From the NCBI GenBank assembly GCA_964651825.1, contig CAZYWK010000007.1, positions 6,442 through 70,441 of the forward strand: a stretch of 64,000 nucleotides of DNA, read 5' to 3'. The position numbers and the translations under genes were made by a program. The stretch's first letter is position 1, and the number at the start of each line of letters is the position of its first letter. This document shows, piece by piece, positions 47,401 through 54,288 of the stretch. This DNA comes from Sva-07 sp964651825 (GTDB taxonomy: Bacteria; Actinomycetota; Acidimicrobiia; Acidimicrobiales; Ilumatobacteraceae). The notes below the pieces were generated by a model. That model had not been told where the DNA came from, ran no database searches, and saw nothing but the letters and a program-made list of their open reading frames with translations.

Positions 47401-47850
47401 GTCGGCCGCCATCCGGAGATCCCTGCCTACCGCGCGGTGCTCGCCCTCTGTGCCGCCGAGGCCGGCGACGTCGACCTCGCCGCGTCGAGCTTGCGCTGGT
47501 TCGCCGATGCCGGCGTCACGAACCTGCCGTTCGACACCAACCGCTCACTCGCCCTCGGCGCCCTGGCCCACACGGCAGCGACCGTCGGCGACCGCGACGC
47601 GGCGATCGTGCTCACCACGTTGCTCGAACCGGCCCGAGATCACTGGTTCGTGCTCCAGTGCTACGGCGGTGGGGGTGCCACGTGGGGCCCGGTCGCCCAC
47701 GCCCTCGCCCGCCTCGCCGCCCTCGACGGCCGGCCCGACGACGCCCGCGCGCTCTACGACCGAGCAGCAAGCCAGGCCGCGACGACCCCGCTCGTGCTGG
47801 ACCGCATCGATCTCGATCGGCGACACGACCACCCGGCGCCGTCGCCGTGA
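44407..47850 (+). CDS. BTAD-AAA-TPR transcriptional regulator (SARP/LAL-like)
   Basis: 1,147-residue signal-transducing regulator. The N-terminus has a winged-helix trans-reg_C-like domain (LTVRVLGPVLLVGPSESVEVRGRQ, TRDELAEVLWG) and a BTAD domain (about 85-255, including PLDETAHHLLIELLLGDG and ASDAFDKL). A STAND-type AAA ATPase follows, with Walker A GPPGMGKT (near 310), Walker B IWFTDDLQW (near 419), then a long TPR-like helical array (about 690-1130). Such proteins activate secondary metabolism or surface programmes. ATG 44407 is preferred; GTG 44353 would add 18 residues. Its target is unknown; it is placed between the giant gene and the injection-system cluster. Confidence 0.85.
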   Translation: MARGTEPPTDLLTVRVLGPVLLVGPSESVEVRGRQPSTVLAHLAIERRGATRDELAEVLWGHRLSNHWQGALRGVLSKVRAALVECGLPASTIRSDDTVVRLDHRAVTTDLDEITALVDDPSAELDALTTAAGDLAHPFLPHDDSEWGRRVRARIYTLRRRTVHRRAQVSASAGLVDQAIAQLRQAIEDEPLDETAHHLLIELLLGDGQRVAASDAFDKLTTSLAHELGVAPARATAELFRPADHAAPATPRSTGEPDGATRAQGRIGGPIHPHTDDPFVGRELELAVLRATWAQVIATDRPHLVIVQGPPGMGKTRLVDRFCSELQQSGQVDQVVWGRSRDTVDRAYGALADAVGRLLTDRPEMVQRLGDELGGLAPLLPGRPAHGVLDPGSDDSATSRAAITHSLRVLLTALLERPTIWFTDDLQWSSADAIGTLEEAVDGLSGPLLVLATTRAVDGDVAGALASLQRILPTAAIPLAGLTVDDIADLFADAEIAPTVRAHTAGLPFYASEIARVARLSGDAVDLGTVPAAITEWVSRRVGSLQPDERRMLQRASVIGEEIDVDLLAQCSSGSPIDVARICDHLVSAGLLTSTISAERGGSPVLQFSHRITRDVVYGDIGPSTRPVLHRHVADTIATCSDGRRGEDAGLDHAALAHHYALAGDATRQVAWGHAMRAARGAMRAGAWATAERQFDLACDRASGPRTLGHALVGRGRAEHAQLRFDDARTTLHEALAIAEADGLAIVHATATLALVGRAGRGASLTRDDTEHVRLLRDTLAMIERAGDEPSDARANDIDVTAGGGRPDELRSALERELALSLLLSDAVDERAALLQRSVDRARHLQPPDPETLASALLGSRYAKLEPRELESRLADVDEVLALPARSIGDDTRLAAYCYRHEDLLRLGELDAAADTLERAERLATRYPHPYWTWAVRTWRALAHLHSGHLDRAESDALAAAALRPQVAEAAACLAVNLVDIRLYQHRAGEMIPAMDAAVGRHPEIPAYRAVLALCAAEAGDVDLAASSLRWFADAGVTNLPFDTNRSLALGALAHTAATVGDRDAAIVLTTLLEPARDHWFVLQCYGGGGATWGPVAHALARLAALDGRPDDARALYDRAASQAATTPLVLDRIDLDRRHDHPAPSP

Positions 47851-47885
47851 CGGGTTCACTCCCACCGTCTGCCGCCTGCCTGGAG

Positions 47886-47933
47886 TTTACGGCAGCCACT
47901 CTGATCACGGGTCGGCCGATCGACTGCCACAAA
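47886..47933 (+). repeat. 48-bp palindrome-ended repeat, copy 1
   Basis: 48 bp ending GACTGCCACAAA, with core ACGGGTCGGCCGATCGACTG shared with copy 2. Its left arm is degenerate (TTTACGGCAG), so the end-to-end pairing is imperfect. Confidence 0.85.
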
Positions 47934-47947
47934 ACTCGCCTCCCGAG

Positions 47948-47995
47948 TCTGTGGCAGCCACTCCGGCTACGGGTCGGCCGATCGACTGCCACAAA
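47948..47995 (+). repeat. 48-bp palindrome-ended repeat, copy 2
   Basis: Arms TCTGTGGCAG and CTGCCACAAA pair at 9 of 10 positions. In direct orientation to copy 1, 14 bp after it. Identical to the reverse complement of the copy at 63327-63374 at about 41 of 48 positions. Confidence 0.9.
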
Positions 47996-48030
47996 CCGAT
48001 TGCAAGCCGGGCGAGGGGCGAGGGACGGGG

Positions 48031-48130
48031 NNNNNNNNNNNNNNNNNNNNNNNNNNNNNNNNNNNNNNNNNNNNNNNNNNNNNNNNNNNNNNNNNNNNNN
48101 NNNNNNNNNNNNNNNNNNNNNNNNNNNNNN
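48031..48130. other. Assembly gap (100 N) in a GGGACGG tandem repeat
   Basis: 100 N flanked by AGGGACGGGG on the left and three GGGACGG units on the right, so the assembler stopped in a G-rich 7-bp tandem of unknown length. Confidence 0.97.
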
Positions 48131-48159
48131 GGGACGGGGGACGGGGGACGGGGGCGCGC

Positions 48160-49977
48160 TCAGGAGGTGAGGAGGGCGTGGTGTTCGCCGAAGTCCTTGG
48201 GGGTGATCAGGCGGCCGAGCTTGCGGTACTCGCGGGCGAGGCCGGTGACGATCGCCCGCATGGTGATCGCCTCGCCGAGTGACGCGGCGTAGAAGCCGGC
48301 GTTGAGCGTCGCGTTGCGGATCGCGCCGCCGGCGAGCTCGAAACGTTCGGCGAGCCAATCGATGTCGACGTCGTCGGCGAGCGGTGCCCCGTCGGGGAAC
48401 GACTGCCGCCAGATCAGCTTGCGTTCCTCGACCCCGGGCAGGGCGAAGCCGATGCGGACGTGGATGCGGCGCAGGAACGCTTCGTCGATGTTCTTCTCGA
48501 AGTTGGTGGCGAGCACGACGAGGCCGTCGTGGGCCTCGAGGCGCTGCAGGAGATACGACACCTCGATGTTGGCGTAGCGATCGCGGGCGTCCTTGACCTC
48601 CGAGCGCTTGCCGAACAGCGAGTCGGCCTCGTCGAAGAAGAGCACCCCGTTGCCGGCGCTGGCGGCGTCGAAGATCACCTCGAGGTTCTTCTCGGTCTCA
48701 CCGATGTACTTGCTCACCACCGACGACAGGTCGAGCTTGAACAGGTCGAGGCCGAGCTCGCCGGCGACGATCTCGGCGGCGAGCGTCTTGCCGGTGCCGG
48801 ACGGTCCGGAGAACAGCGACACCACGCCGCGCGACGGCGTCGCGTCGAATCCCCAGTCGTCGTACACGCGGTGCGCGAAGCGCGTGCGTTCGATGATCGA
48901 ACGCAGCAGCTCGCGCCGGTCGGCGCTGAGCACGATGTCGTCCCAGTGGCGGCTCGGCCGGATCCGCCGGGTGATGCCCTCGAGCGCTCCCGCCGCGAGC
49001 CGGCGCACCCCGGCGTCGACGTCTCCGTCGAGCGCGTCGCGTGCCCGGGCGACGTAGTGGAGTTGGTCGAGCGTGAGTGGGTGCGTCGGCTCGGCGTCGC
49101 CACCGAGCACGCTCGCCCACTCCTCGGGCGTCGCCTCCCCGCCCGGCGCCTCGACCTCGACCCACGGCCGCGATGGAAGGTCGTCGATCGACGGCGCCCG
49201 CCGAGACGAGATCACCCAGACGAGATGGGCGGCGCGCTCGATGGCACGGCGGGCTTCGGGGGTGATCGGCGCCGAGAAGTCGACGACGACACCACGCCCG
49301 GTGATCGTCGCCTCGCGGACGACCGCGTCCCATCCGGACACCGTCGATGGCGCGGTGACGGCGATGAACCGTGCGCCGAACGCGACGGCGGTGCCGAGCC
49401 ACCGTCGCCGCATCCGATCGGGCCCGGTCACGACGACCAGTGACGACTCGCCGCCTTGATCATCGGCATCGAGCCACGCGGCGTCGATCGGCAGGTCGGG
49501 ATCGATCGAGGTGTCGCCGATCAGGGCCCACACGACGCCAGGGTGGAGGGCGACGAGATGATCGGCCCACGGTCCGTGCTCGTCGATGGTCACCAGCGAC
49601 GCCCGGCGGAGCCGGGAGCCGGCCGACACGGCCAGCGTGGCGGGAACGGCGGACCCGAACAGGATCGACAGCAGGCCGAGCGACACCCGATTGCGGGCCA
49701 GGTCGCCGTGCAGCTCACCGACCGCGCGCTGCAGATGCCACGAGGCTTCGGCGGCGGCGACCACGGCGAGCACCTCTGACTCCTCGGCGGACAACCCGAC
49801 GTTCATCGCCAACGCCGCGAAGGCGCCGTCGTCGAGCATCGCCGCTGCGTAGCCCGCGCGCGCCGCTTCGAGCGCGGCCGGCGCGTCGGCGGCGCCGAGG
49901 AGCACGGTGCGTCCGAACTCGAGCCACGGCGGGCCCGATCGGTCCTCGCCCGCTCCGATCGCCGTGTCGTCGCCCAC
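48160..49977 (-). CDS. CIS AAA+ ATPase (Afp15/PVC15-like)
   Basis: 605-residue AAA+ ATPase of the kind found in every extracellular or Streptomyces-type contractile injection cluster, where it is needed for assembly or remodelling. An N-terminal ~320-residue domain precedes the AAA core: Walker A GPSGTGKT (near 392), Walker B GVLFFDEAD (near 449), sensor-1 VLATNFEKN, Arg finger region AFLRRIHVRI. It is transcribed leftward, divergent by 49 bp from the DUF4280 gene and the remaining cluster, so expression can be set separately. Confidence 0.88.
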   Translation of the reverse strand: MGDDTAIGAGEDRSGPPWLEFGRTVLLGAADAPAALEAARAGYAAAMLDDGAFAALAMNVGLSAEESEVLAVVAAAEASWHLQRAVGELHGDLARNRVSLGLLSILFGSAVPATLAVSAGSRLRRASLVTIDEHGPWADHLVALHPGVVWALIGDTSIDPDLPIDAAWLDADDQGGESSLVVVTGPDRMRRRWLGTAVAFGARFIAVTAPSTVSGWDAVVREATITGRGVVVDFSAPITPEARRAIERAAHLVWVISSRRAPSIDDLPSRPWVEVEAPGGEATPEEWASVLGGDAEPTHPLTLDQLHYVARARDALDGDVDAGVRRLAAGALEGITRRIRPSRHWDDIVLSADRRELLRSIIERTRFAHRVYDDWGFDATPSRGVVSLFSGPSGTGKTLAAEIVAGELGLDLFKLDLSSVVSKYIGETEKNLEVIFDAASAGNGVLFFDEADSLFGKRSEVKDARDRYANIEVSYLLQRLEAHDGLVVLATNFEKNIDEAFLRRIHVRIGFALPGVEERKLIWRQSFPDGAPLADDVDIDWLAERFELAGGAIRNATLNAGFYAASLGEAITMRAIVTGLAREYRKLGRLITPKDFGEHHALLTS

Positions 49978-50026
49978 GACGCACAGTCAACCATCACGGG
50001 CCCGGCGTCCGCGGTACGGTGACGCC

Positions 50027-50416
50027 ATGGGAACTCCCGTCGTCGCAGGAGCCTTGTTGCAGTGCTCGTTCGGCACCGCGCCGTCGACACTCAGCGTGCT
50101 GCCGCAGAACAAGGTGATGTTCGAGAACAAGCCGGTCGCCACCATCATGGACAACAAGCCGTTCGTGAACATCGCGCCGTTCCTGTTGTGCATGTCGCTG
50201 TCGAATCCGGCAACCGCCAGCCTCACCGCGGCCGCGCTCGGCGTGCTGACCCCCGGTCCGTGCACGCCGGTGACCGTCGCCCCGTGGACGCCGGGTGCCG
50301 TGAAGACACTGGTCGCCAACTTCCCCGCGCTGACCGATTCGTCGATGTGCAACTGCGCCTACGGCGGGATCATCAAGGTCAACGTGCCGATGGCGTTCAA
50401 GGAACAGGTCAGCTGA
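50027..50416 (+). CDS. PAAR-like DUF4280 spike-tip protein
   Basis: 129-residue DUF4280 protein, a PAAR-like module that caps and sharpens the VgrG spike. It has the family pattern MGTPVVAGALLQCSFGTAPS, NIAPFLLCMSLSNP, GPCTPVTVAPWTPG and SSMCNCAYGG, with conserved Cys for metal binding. ATG 50027. It is separated from the sheath by 185 bp. Confidence 0.85.
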   Translation: MGTPVVAGALLQCSFGTAPSTLSVLPQNKVMFENKPVATIMDNKPFVNIAPFLLCMSLSNPATASLTAAALGVLTPGPCTPVTVAPWTPGAVKTLVANFPALTDSSMCNCAYGGIIKVNVPMAFKEQVS

Positions 50417-50601
50417 GGAAACGGCCCGGTTCGGCTTCGTAAAGATTGCAGCACAACTCCGCGCCGGCCGTGGGCGGAGTGCTACTGTCGAAACGCAGCT
50501 TGTCGCGTCACGAGCACGGGTGGACTCGGACTCGTTCGGCCGTCGAACTGCGCGGATCGCACGTTCGTGTGGCTCGCAAATCTTGCTGTAGGAGGTTCGA
50601 C
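50417..50601 (+). promoter_or_regulatory. Leader of the sheath operon
   Basis: 185 bp upstream of the sheath gene. It is the largest gap in the rightward CIS genes and likely holds the main structural promoter. It ends with AGGAGG (50590-50595), a near-perfect Shine-Dalgarno six bases before the TTG start, which fixes that start. I cannot name a sigma factor site. Confidence 0.45.
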
Positions 50602-52164
50602 TTGCCGTCTTATCTGACCCCTGGTGTCTACGTCGAAGAAGTTGCTTCGTCGAGCGCCACTCTTTCCGCCGGAGCAACCGCAGTCGCGGCCTTCGTCGGC
50701 TTCACGGCCAAGGCGCCGACCGACGATCCGAGCGATCCCGACGGTCTGAAGCCACGCCTCGTGACGAACTGGACCCAGTTCGAGAACCTGTACGGCGGCT
50801 TCATCGCCGGTGCCATGCTCCCACTGTCGGTGTACGGGTTCTTCAACAACGGCGGCTCGATGGCCTACATCGTCCGCATCCCGCACACCACACCGTCCGA
50901 CGAACCCGGCCAGCTCGCGCTCACCACCGGCGATCGCGCCCTCGGCCCTGCGGTCGAGTTCACCACCGTCGAGCCGAACGCCGACGTGAAGGTCGAGGTC
51001 GCTCCCGAACCCGCCGCCGACGACGCCGACGACGACGCCCCACCCACGTTCGAAGTCACCATCACCGACGGCCACGACGAGCCGGAGGTGTTCAGCGGCG
51101 TCACCCTCGGCGGCATCGCCGATGCGATCAACGGCACGTCCACCAAGGTGAAGGTCGAGACGTTGATCGACGTCGCACAGCTCACCGCTGATCTCCAGAC
51201 GATCCCGACCGGCTCGTTCGCGATCGAGCCCGCCGCTCCCACCCCCGTGGCCGTGCCCGGTCGTGCGTTCAACGGGTCCGAGTCGGCCCGCACCGGCATC
51301 AGCGGCCTCACGATCGCCGAGGACGTCACGATGGTGATGGTCCCCGACCTCGTCACCGCCGCCCGCCAGGACGACGGTTCGATCGACCTCAACCTCTGGA
51401 AGTCGGTGCAGCTCGCGGTGATCAACCACTGCGAGGGCCAGGCCAACCGGATGGCGGTGCTCGACGCTCCTCCCGGAATGTCGCCCCAGCAGATCAAGGA
51501 ATGGCGCAGCGACGTCGCGATGTACGACTCGGCATATGCCGCGCTGTACTACCCGTGGATCGAAGTCGCCAACCCGATCGGCACGAACGGCGATTCCAAC
51601 ATCATCGTTCCGCCATCGGGCCACCTGGCCGGCATCTGGTCGCGCAACGACGAGACCCGCGGCGTCTGGAAGGCCCCGGCCAACGAGATCGTGCGCGGCG
51701 CGCTCAACGTCGAGACCAACATCACCAAGGCCGAGCAGGGGTTGCTCAACCCGATCGGCATCAACTGCATCCGTCCCTTCGGCACCCAGGGCATCCGGGT
51801 GTGGGGCGCCCGCACGCTGTCGTCGAACACCGACTGGACCTACATCAACGTCCGGCGCCTGTTCAACATGATCGAGACATCGATCATGAACGGCACGCAA
51901 TACGCCGTGTTCGAGCCCAACGACATCACGTTGTGGGAAGGCCTGAAGCGGACGGTGAACGCTTTCCTCCGTGGCCTCTGGCGCGACGGCGCCCTGTTCG
52001 GCGCCACCGCCGAGCAGGCGTTCTACGTCAAGTGCGACGCCGAGACGAACCCACCCGAATCGATCGATCAGGGCAAGGTCGTCGTCGAGGTCGGCATCGC
52101 TCCGGTCAAGCCGGCGGAGTTCGTCATCTTCCGCATCGCTCAGATCAAGGACGAGTCGGCCTGA
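50602..52164 (+). CDS. CIS contractile sheath protein
   Basis: 520-residue tail sheath protein, the contracting outer cylinder. Signatures are PSYLTPGVYVEEV at the N-terminus and, in the C-terminal conserved half, NPIGINCIRPFGTQGIRVWGART, YINVRRLFNMIE, WEGLKRTVNAFLRGLWRDGAL and GIAPVKPAEFVIFRI. A variable acidic insert (about residues 130-230) lies in the surface-exposed region. The start is TTG 50602, set by AGGAGG six bases upstream; no ATG gives a proper N-terminus. There is a single sheath gene, where Afp/PVC systems have three. Confidence 0.95.
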   Translation: MPSYLTPGVYVEEVASSSATLSAGATAVAAFVGFTAKAPTDDPSDPDGLKPRLVTNWTQFENLYGGFIAGAMLPLSVYGFFNNGGSMAYIVRIPHTTPSDEPGQLALTTGDRALGPAVEFTTVEPNADVKVEVAPEPAADDADDDAPPTFEVTITDGHDEPEVFSGVTLGGIADAINGTSTKVKVETLIDVAQLTADLQTIPTGSFAIEPAAPTPVAVPGRAFNGSESARTGISGLTIAEDVTMVMVPDLVTAARQDDGSIDLNLWKSVQLAVINHCEGQANRMAVLDAPPGMSPQQIKEWRSDVAMYDSAYAALYYPWIEVANPIGTNGDSNIIVPPSGHLAGIWSRNDETRGVWKAPANEIVRGALNVETNITKAEQGLLNPIGINCIRPFGTQGIRVWGARTLSSNTDWTYINVRRLFNMIETSIMNGTQYAVFEPNDITLWEGLKRTVNAFLRGLWRDGALFGATAEQAFYVKCDAETNPPESIDQGKVVVEVGIAPVKPAEFVIFRIAQIKDESA

Positions 52165-52197
52165 GGCCGGCGCGCACGGAACGAAACGGAGTAGCAC

Positions 52198-52650
52198 ATG
52201 CCAGTAACCACACCAGGTGAGGTGAAAGACGTCGAGCTGGTCGGCTCGTGGTTCTTCATCAAGCTCGACAACGGGATCGAGGGCTTCTTCACCGATGCCT
52301 CCGGTTTCGGCTACGAGATGGAAGTCGTCGAGATGACCGACACGAAGCACGACACCAGGACCCGCAAGCGTCCCGGAACCACCAAGTACCAGGACATCAC
52401 GCTGAAGCGGACCCTGTCGCCCGACAAGAAGTTCTGGAACTGGGCCAAATCGATCCGTGACGGCAAACTCGAGTACCGCACCAACGGCTCGCTCGTCGTC
52501 TCCGACATGGCCGGCGCCGAGCTCAGCCGGTGGACGTTCAACAACGTGTGGCCGTCGAAGTGGTCGGCCTCCGATCTCGACGTCGGCTCCGACGACCTGA
52601 TGACCGAAGAGGTCACGCTCGCCGTCGAAGAACTGATCAGGACCAAGTGA
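52198..52650 (+). CDS. CIS inner tube protein 1
   Basis: 150-residue gp19/Afp1-type tube protein forming hexameric rings inside the sheath. Typical blocks: GSWFFIKLDNGIEGFFTDASG, RKRPGTTKYQDITLKRTLS, FNNVWPSKW and SDDLMTEEVTLAVEELI. It starts 33 bp after the sheath. Followed 10 bp later by a paralogue. Confidence 0.93.
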   Translation: MPVTTPGEVKDVELVGSWFFIKLDNGIEGFFTDASGFGYEMEVVEMTDTKHDTRTRKRPGTTKYQDITLKRTLSPDKKFWNWAKSIRDGKLEYRTNGSLVVSDMAGAELSRWTFNNVWPSKWSASDLDVGSDDLMTEEVTLAVEELIRTK

Positions 52651-52660
52651 GGAGGCCGAG

Positions 52661-53113
52661 ATGACCGACGCCAAGACACATGACGCCGACTTCCAGGGCT
52701 CGTTCTTCGCACTCGAGATCGACGACCTGACGCTCGGGTGGTTCACCGGGTGCAGCGGCCTGTCGCTCGAGTTCGACGTGATCAACTTCAAGGAGGGCAA
52801 CGGCAAGAAGGTCGTCGAGCGCAAGCGCCCCGGCAAGCCGAAGTACTCCGAGGTCGTCTTGAAGCGTGGCTTCACCACCAGCACGACGATCCACGACTGG
52901 TTCAAGGAAGTGGTCGACGCCGCCAAGCCGACGCCGTACAAGACCGCGTCGATCGTGCTCTACGACCGCCAGCAGGAGGAATGCGCCCGCTTCAGCCTCG
53001 AAGCGTGCTGGCCCTCGAAGATGTCGGTGTCCGACCTGTCGGCCGGCAGCGACGACGTGATGGTCGAGGAACTGACGATCCAGCACGAGTTCCTCGACTG
53101 GGTGAAGCCCTGA
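52661..53113 (+). CDS. CIS inner tube protein 2
   Basis: 150-residue paralogue of tube protein 1, same length: SFFALEIDDLTLGWFTGCSGL, RKRPGKPKYSEVVLKRGF, SLEACWPSKMSVSDLSAGSDDVMVEELTI. GAGGAGG precedes the ATG. Two tube proteins with different charge suggest one forms the shaft and the other a specialised ring, as with Afp1 and Afp5, but a third, more diverged copy follows at 53824. Confidence 0.93.
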   Translation: MTDAKTHDADFQGSFFALEIDDLTLGWFTGCSGLSLEFDVINFKEGNGKKVVERKRPGKPKYSEVVLKRGFTTSTTIHDWFKEVVDAAKPTPYKTASIVLYDRQQEECARFSLEACWPSKMSVSDLSAGSDDVMVEELTIQHEFLDWVKP

Positions 53114-53115
53114 CG

Positions 53116-53643
53116 ATGGCCGGTCTGCGCACGGAGTTCGAGTTCACGCTGCCGAAGGGCTACGTCGGCGACGACGGCAACCTGCACCGCAGCGGCGTGA
53201 TGCGTCTCGCCACCGCTCGTGACGAGATCGAGCCCCTGCGCGACCGGTCGATCGACGGACCCGACGATCCGTACCTGACGATCCTCGTGCTCGCACGGGT
53301 GATCTCCAGGCTCGGGTCGTTGGAGTCCGTCGGTGTGCGCGAGATCGAGGGCCTGTTCGCCGCCGACCTCGCGTTCCTCCAAGACCTCTACGGCATCATC
53401 AACTTCGGCGACCAGGACGACGTCGCGGCGCTCCAGGCGAGCGTCCTGCCGGCCACGGCACCTGACGTCGAGATCGTCGAGATCGTCGACGAGGTGGACG
53501 ACACCGACACCGACACCGACACCGATAACGGTCAAGCCGATGCCGCAGATCCGGAACAGACCGCCGACCCGGCCGCAGCAGCACCTGCCGCCCGGCGTCG
53601 TCGAGGGCGGATCGAGGAAGTTCCGCGCGCGGCGTCGCAGTAG
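53116..53643 (+). CDS. CIS tail-assembly chaperone-like protein
   Basis: 175-residue protein with a folded N-terminal ~115 residues (FEFTLPKGYVGDDGNLHRSG, MRLATARDEI, YLTILVLARVI, LFAADLAFLQDLYGIINFG) like Mu gp41/gpE-type assembly chaperones in CIS clusters, then an acidic (DT)n-rich and Ala-rich disordered tail with a basic end. It lies two bases after tube 2 and five bases before the DUF6760 gene. Confidence 0.7.
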   Translation: MAGLRTEFEFTLPKGYVGDDGNLHRSGVMRLATARDEIEPLRDRSIDGPDDPYLTILVLARVISRLGSLESVGVREIEGLFAADLAFLQDLYGIINFGDQDDVAALQASVLPATAPDVEIVEIVDEVDDTDTDTDTDNGQADAADPEQTADPAAAAPAARRRRGRIEEVPRAASQ

Positions 53644-53648
53644 CACGG

Positions 53649-53834
53649 GTGGCGCTCGGAGTGAAGCTCTACCCTGAGGAATCGTTGTGGAGCGAGATCG
53701 CATATCTCGCCTACCACCTCCACTGGGACCTCGACCGGTTGCTCGATCTCGAGCATCCCGATCGGGCCCGGCTCATCGGGTTGGTGGCCGACATGAACGA
53801 ACGCTCGTGGGAGGCGCTCCTCGATGTCCGATGA
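53649..53834 (+). CDS. DUF6760 small CIS protein
   Basis: 61-residue protein: VKLYPEESLWSEIAYLAYHL, HWDLDRLLDLEHPDRARLIG. This is the short helical protein next to the chaperone in many CIS loci, resembling phage P2 gpE-type polypeptides. It starts at GTG 53649, five bases after the chaperone stop and in the -1 frame relative to it. No strong ribosome-binding site is visible, so reinitiation is likely. It overlaps the next gene by 11 bp. Confidence 0.75.
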   Translation: MALGVKLYPEESLWSEIAYLAYHLHWDLDRLLDLEHPDRARLIGLVADMNERSWEALLDVR

Positions 53835-54288
53835 CAGCTTTGATCGTGAACGGGTCACCGCGGCGACCTTCCTCGTCGAGGTCGACGGTGTCAAGATCGG
53901 CAACTTCATGGAGATCAGCGGCCTCGAGGTCAGCGTCGAGACCGAGGACGTCACCGAAGGCGGTCAGAACAGCTTCGTGCACAAACTGCCCGGCCGGATG
54001 ACCTGGCCGGACATCACCCTCAAGCGCGGCATCACCCAGGGCGACAGCCTGTTGAAGTGGATGAACAAGTCGTCCGGCGAGCAGTTCGCGGCGAACGGCA
54101 ACAAGCTCACCCGCAACACGGCGGCGATCACCCTTCTGGGACCGGGTGGCGAGCGCCTGCGGACGTGGGAGTTCGATGGTGCGTTCCCGATCAAATGGAC
54201 GGGCCCGAGCTTCGCCGTATCGTCGAACGACATGGCGGTCGAGGAACTGGTGATCACCCACCATGGATTCCGGGCCCGTGATCTCTGA
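53824..54288 (+). CDS. CIS tube-initiator-like protein 3
   Basis: 154-residue third tube-family protein: ATFLVEVDGVKIGNFMEISGLEVSVETEDVTEGGQN, FVHKLPGRMTWPDITLKRGI, WEFDGAFPIKWTGPSFAV, MAVEELVITHHGF. More diverged than the first two. By position (before the baseplate genes) it is the candidate tube initiator (Afp5-like). Confidence 0.88.
   Translation: MSDDSFDRERVTAATFLVEVDGVKIGNFMEISGLEVSVETEDVTEGGQNSFVHKLPGRMTWPDITLKRGITQGDSLLKWMNKSSGEQFAANGNKLTRNTAAITLLGPGGERLRTWEFDGAFPIKWTGPSFAVSSNDMAVEELVITHHGFRARDL

Larger units (their letters stand above)
47851..48159. other. Gene-free stretch with palindromic repeats, a G-rich tandem and a gap
   Basis: 309 bp between the regulator stop and the AAA ATPase stop, convergent. 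It contains two 48-bp repeats, a GGGACGG tandem and the 100-N gap. No ORF of interest. Confidence 0.9.
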
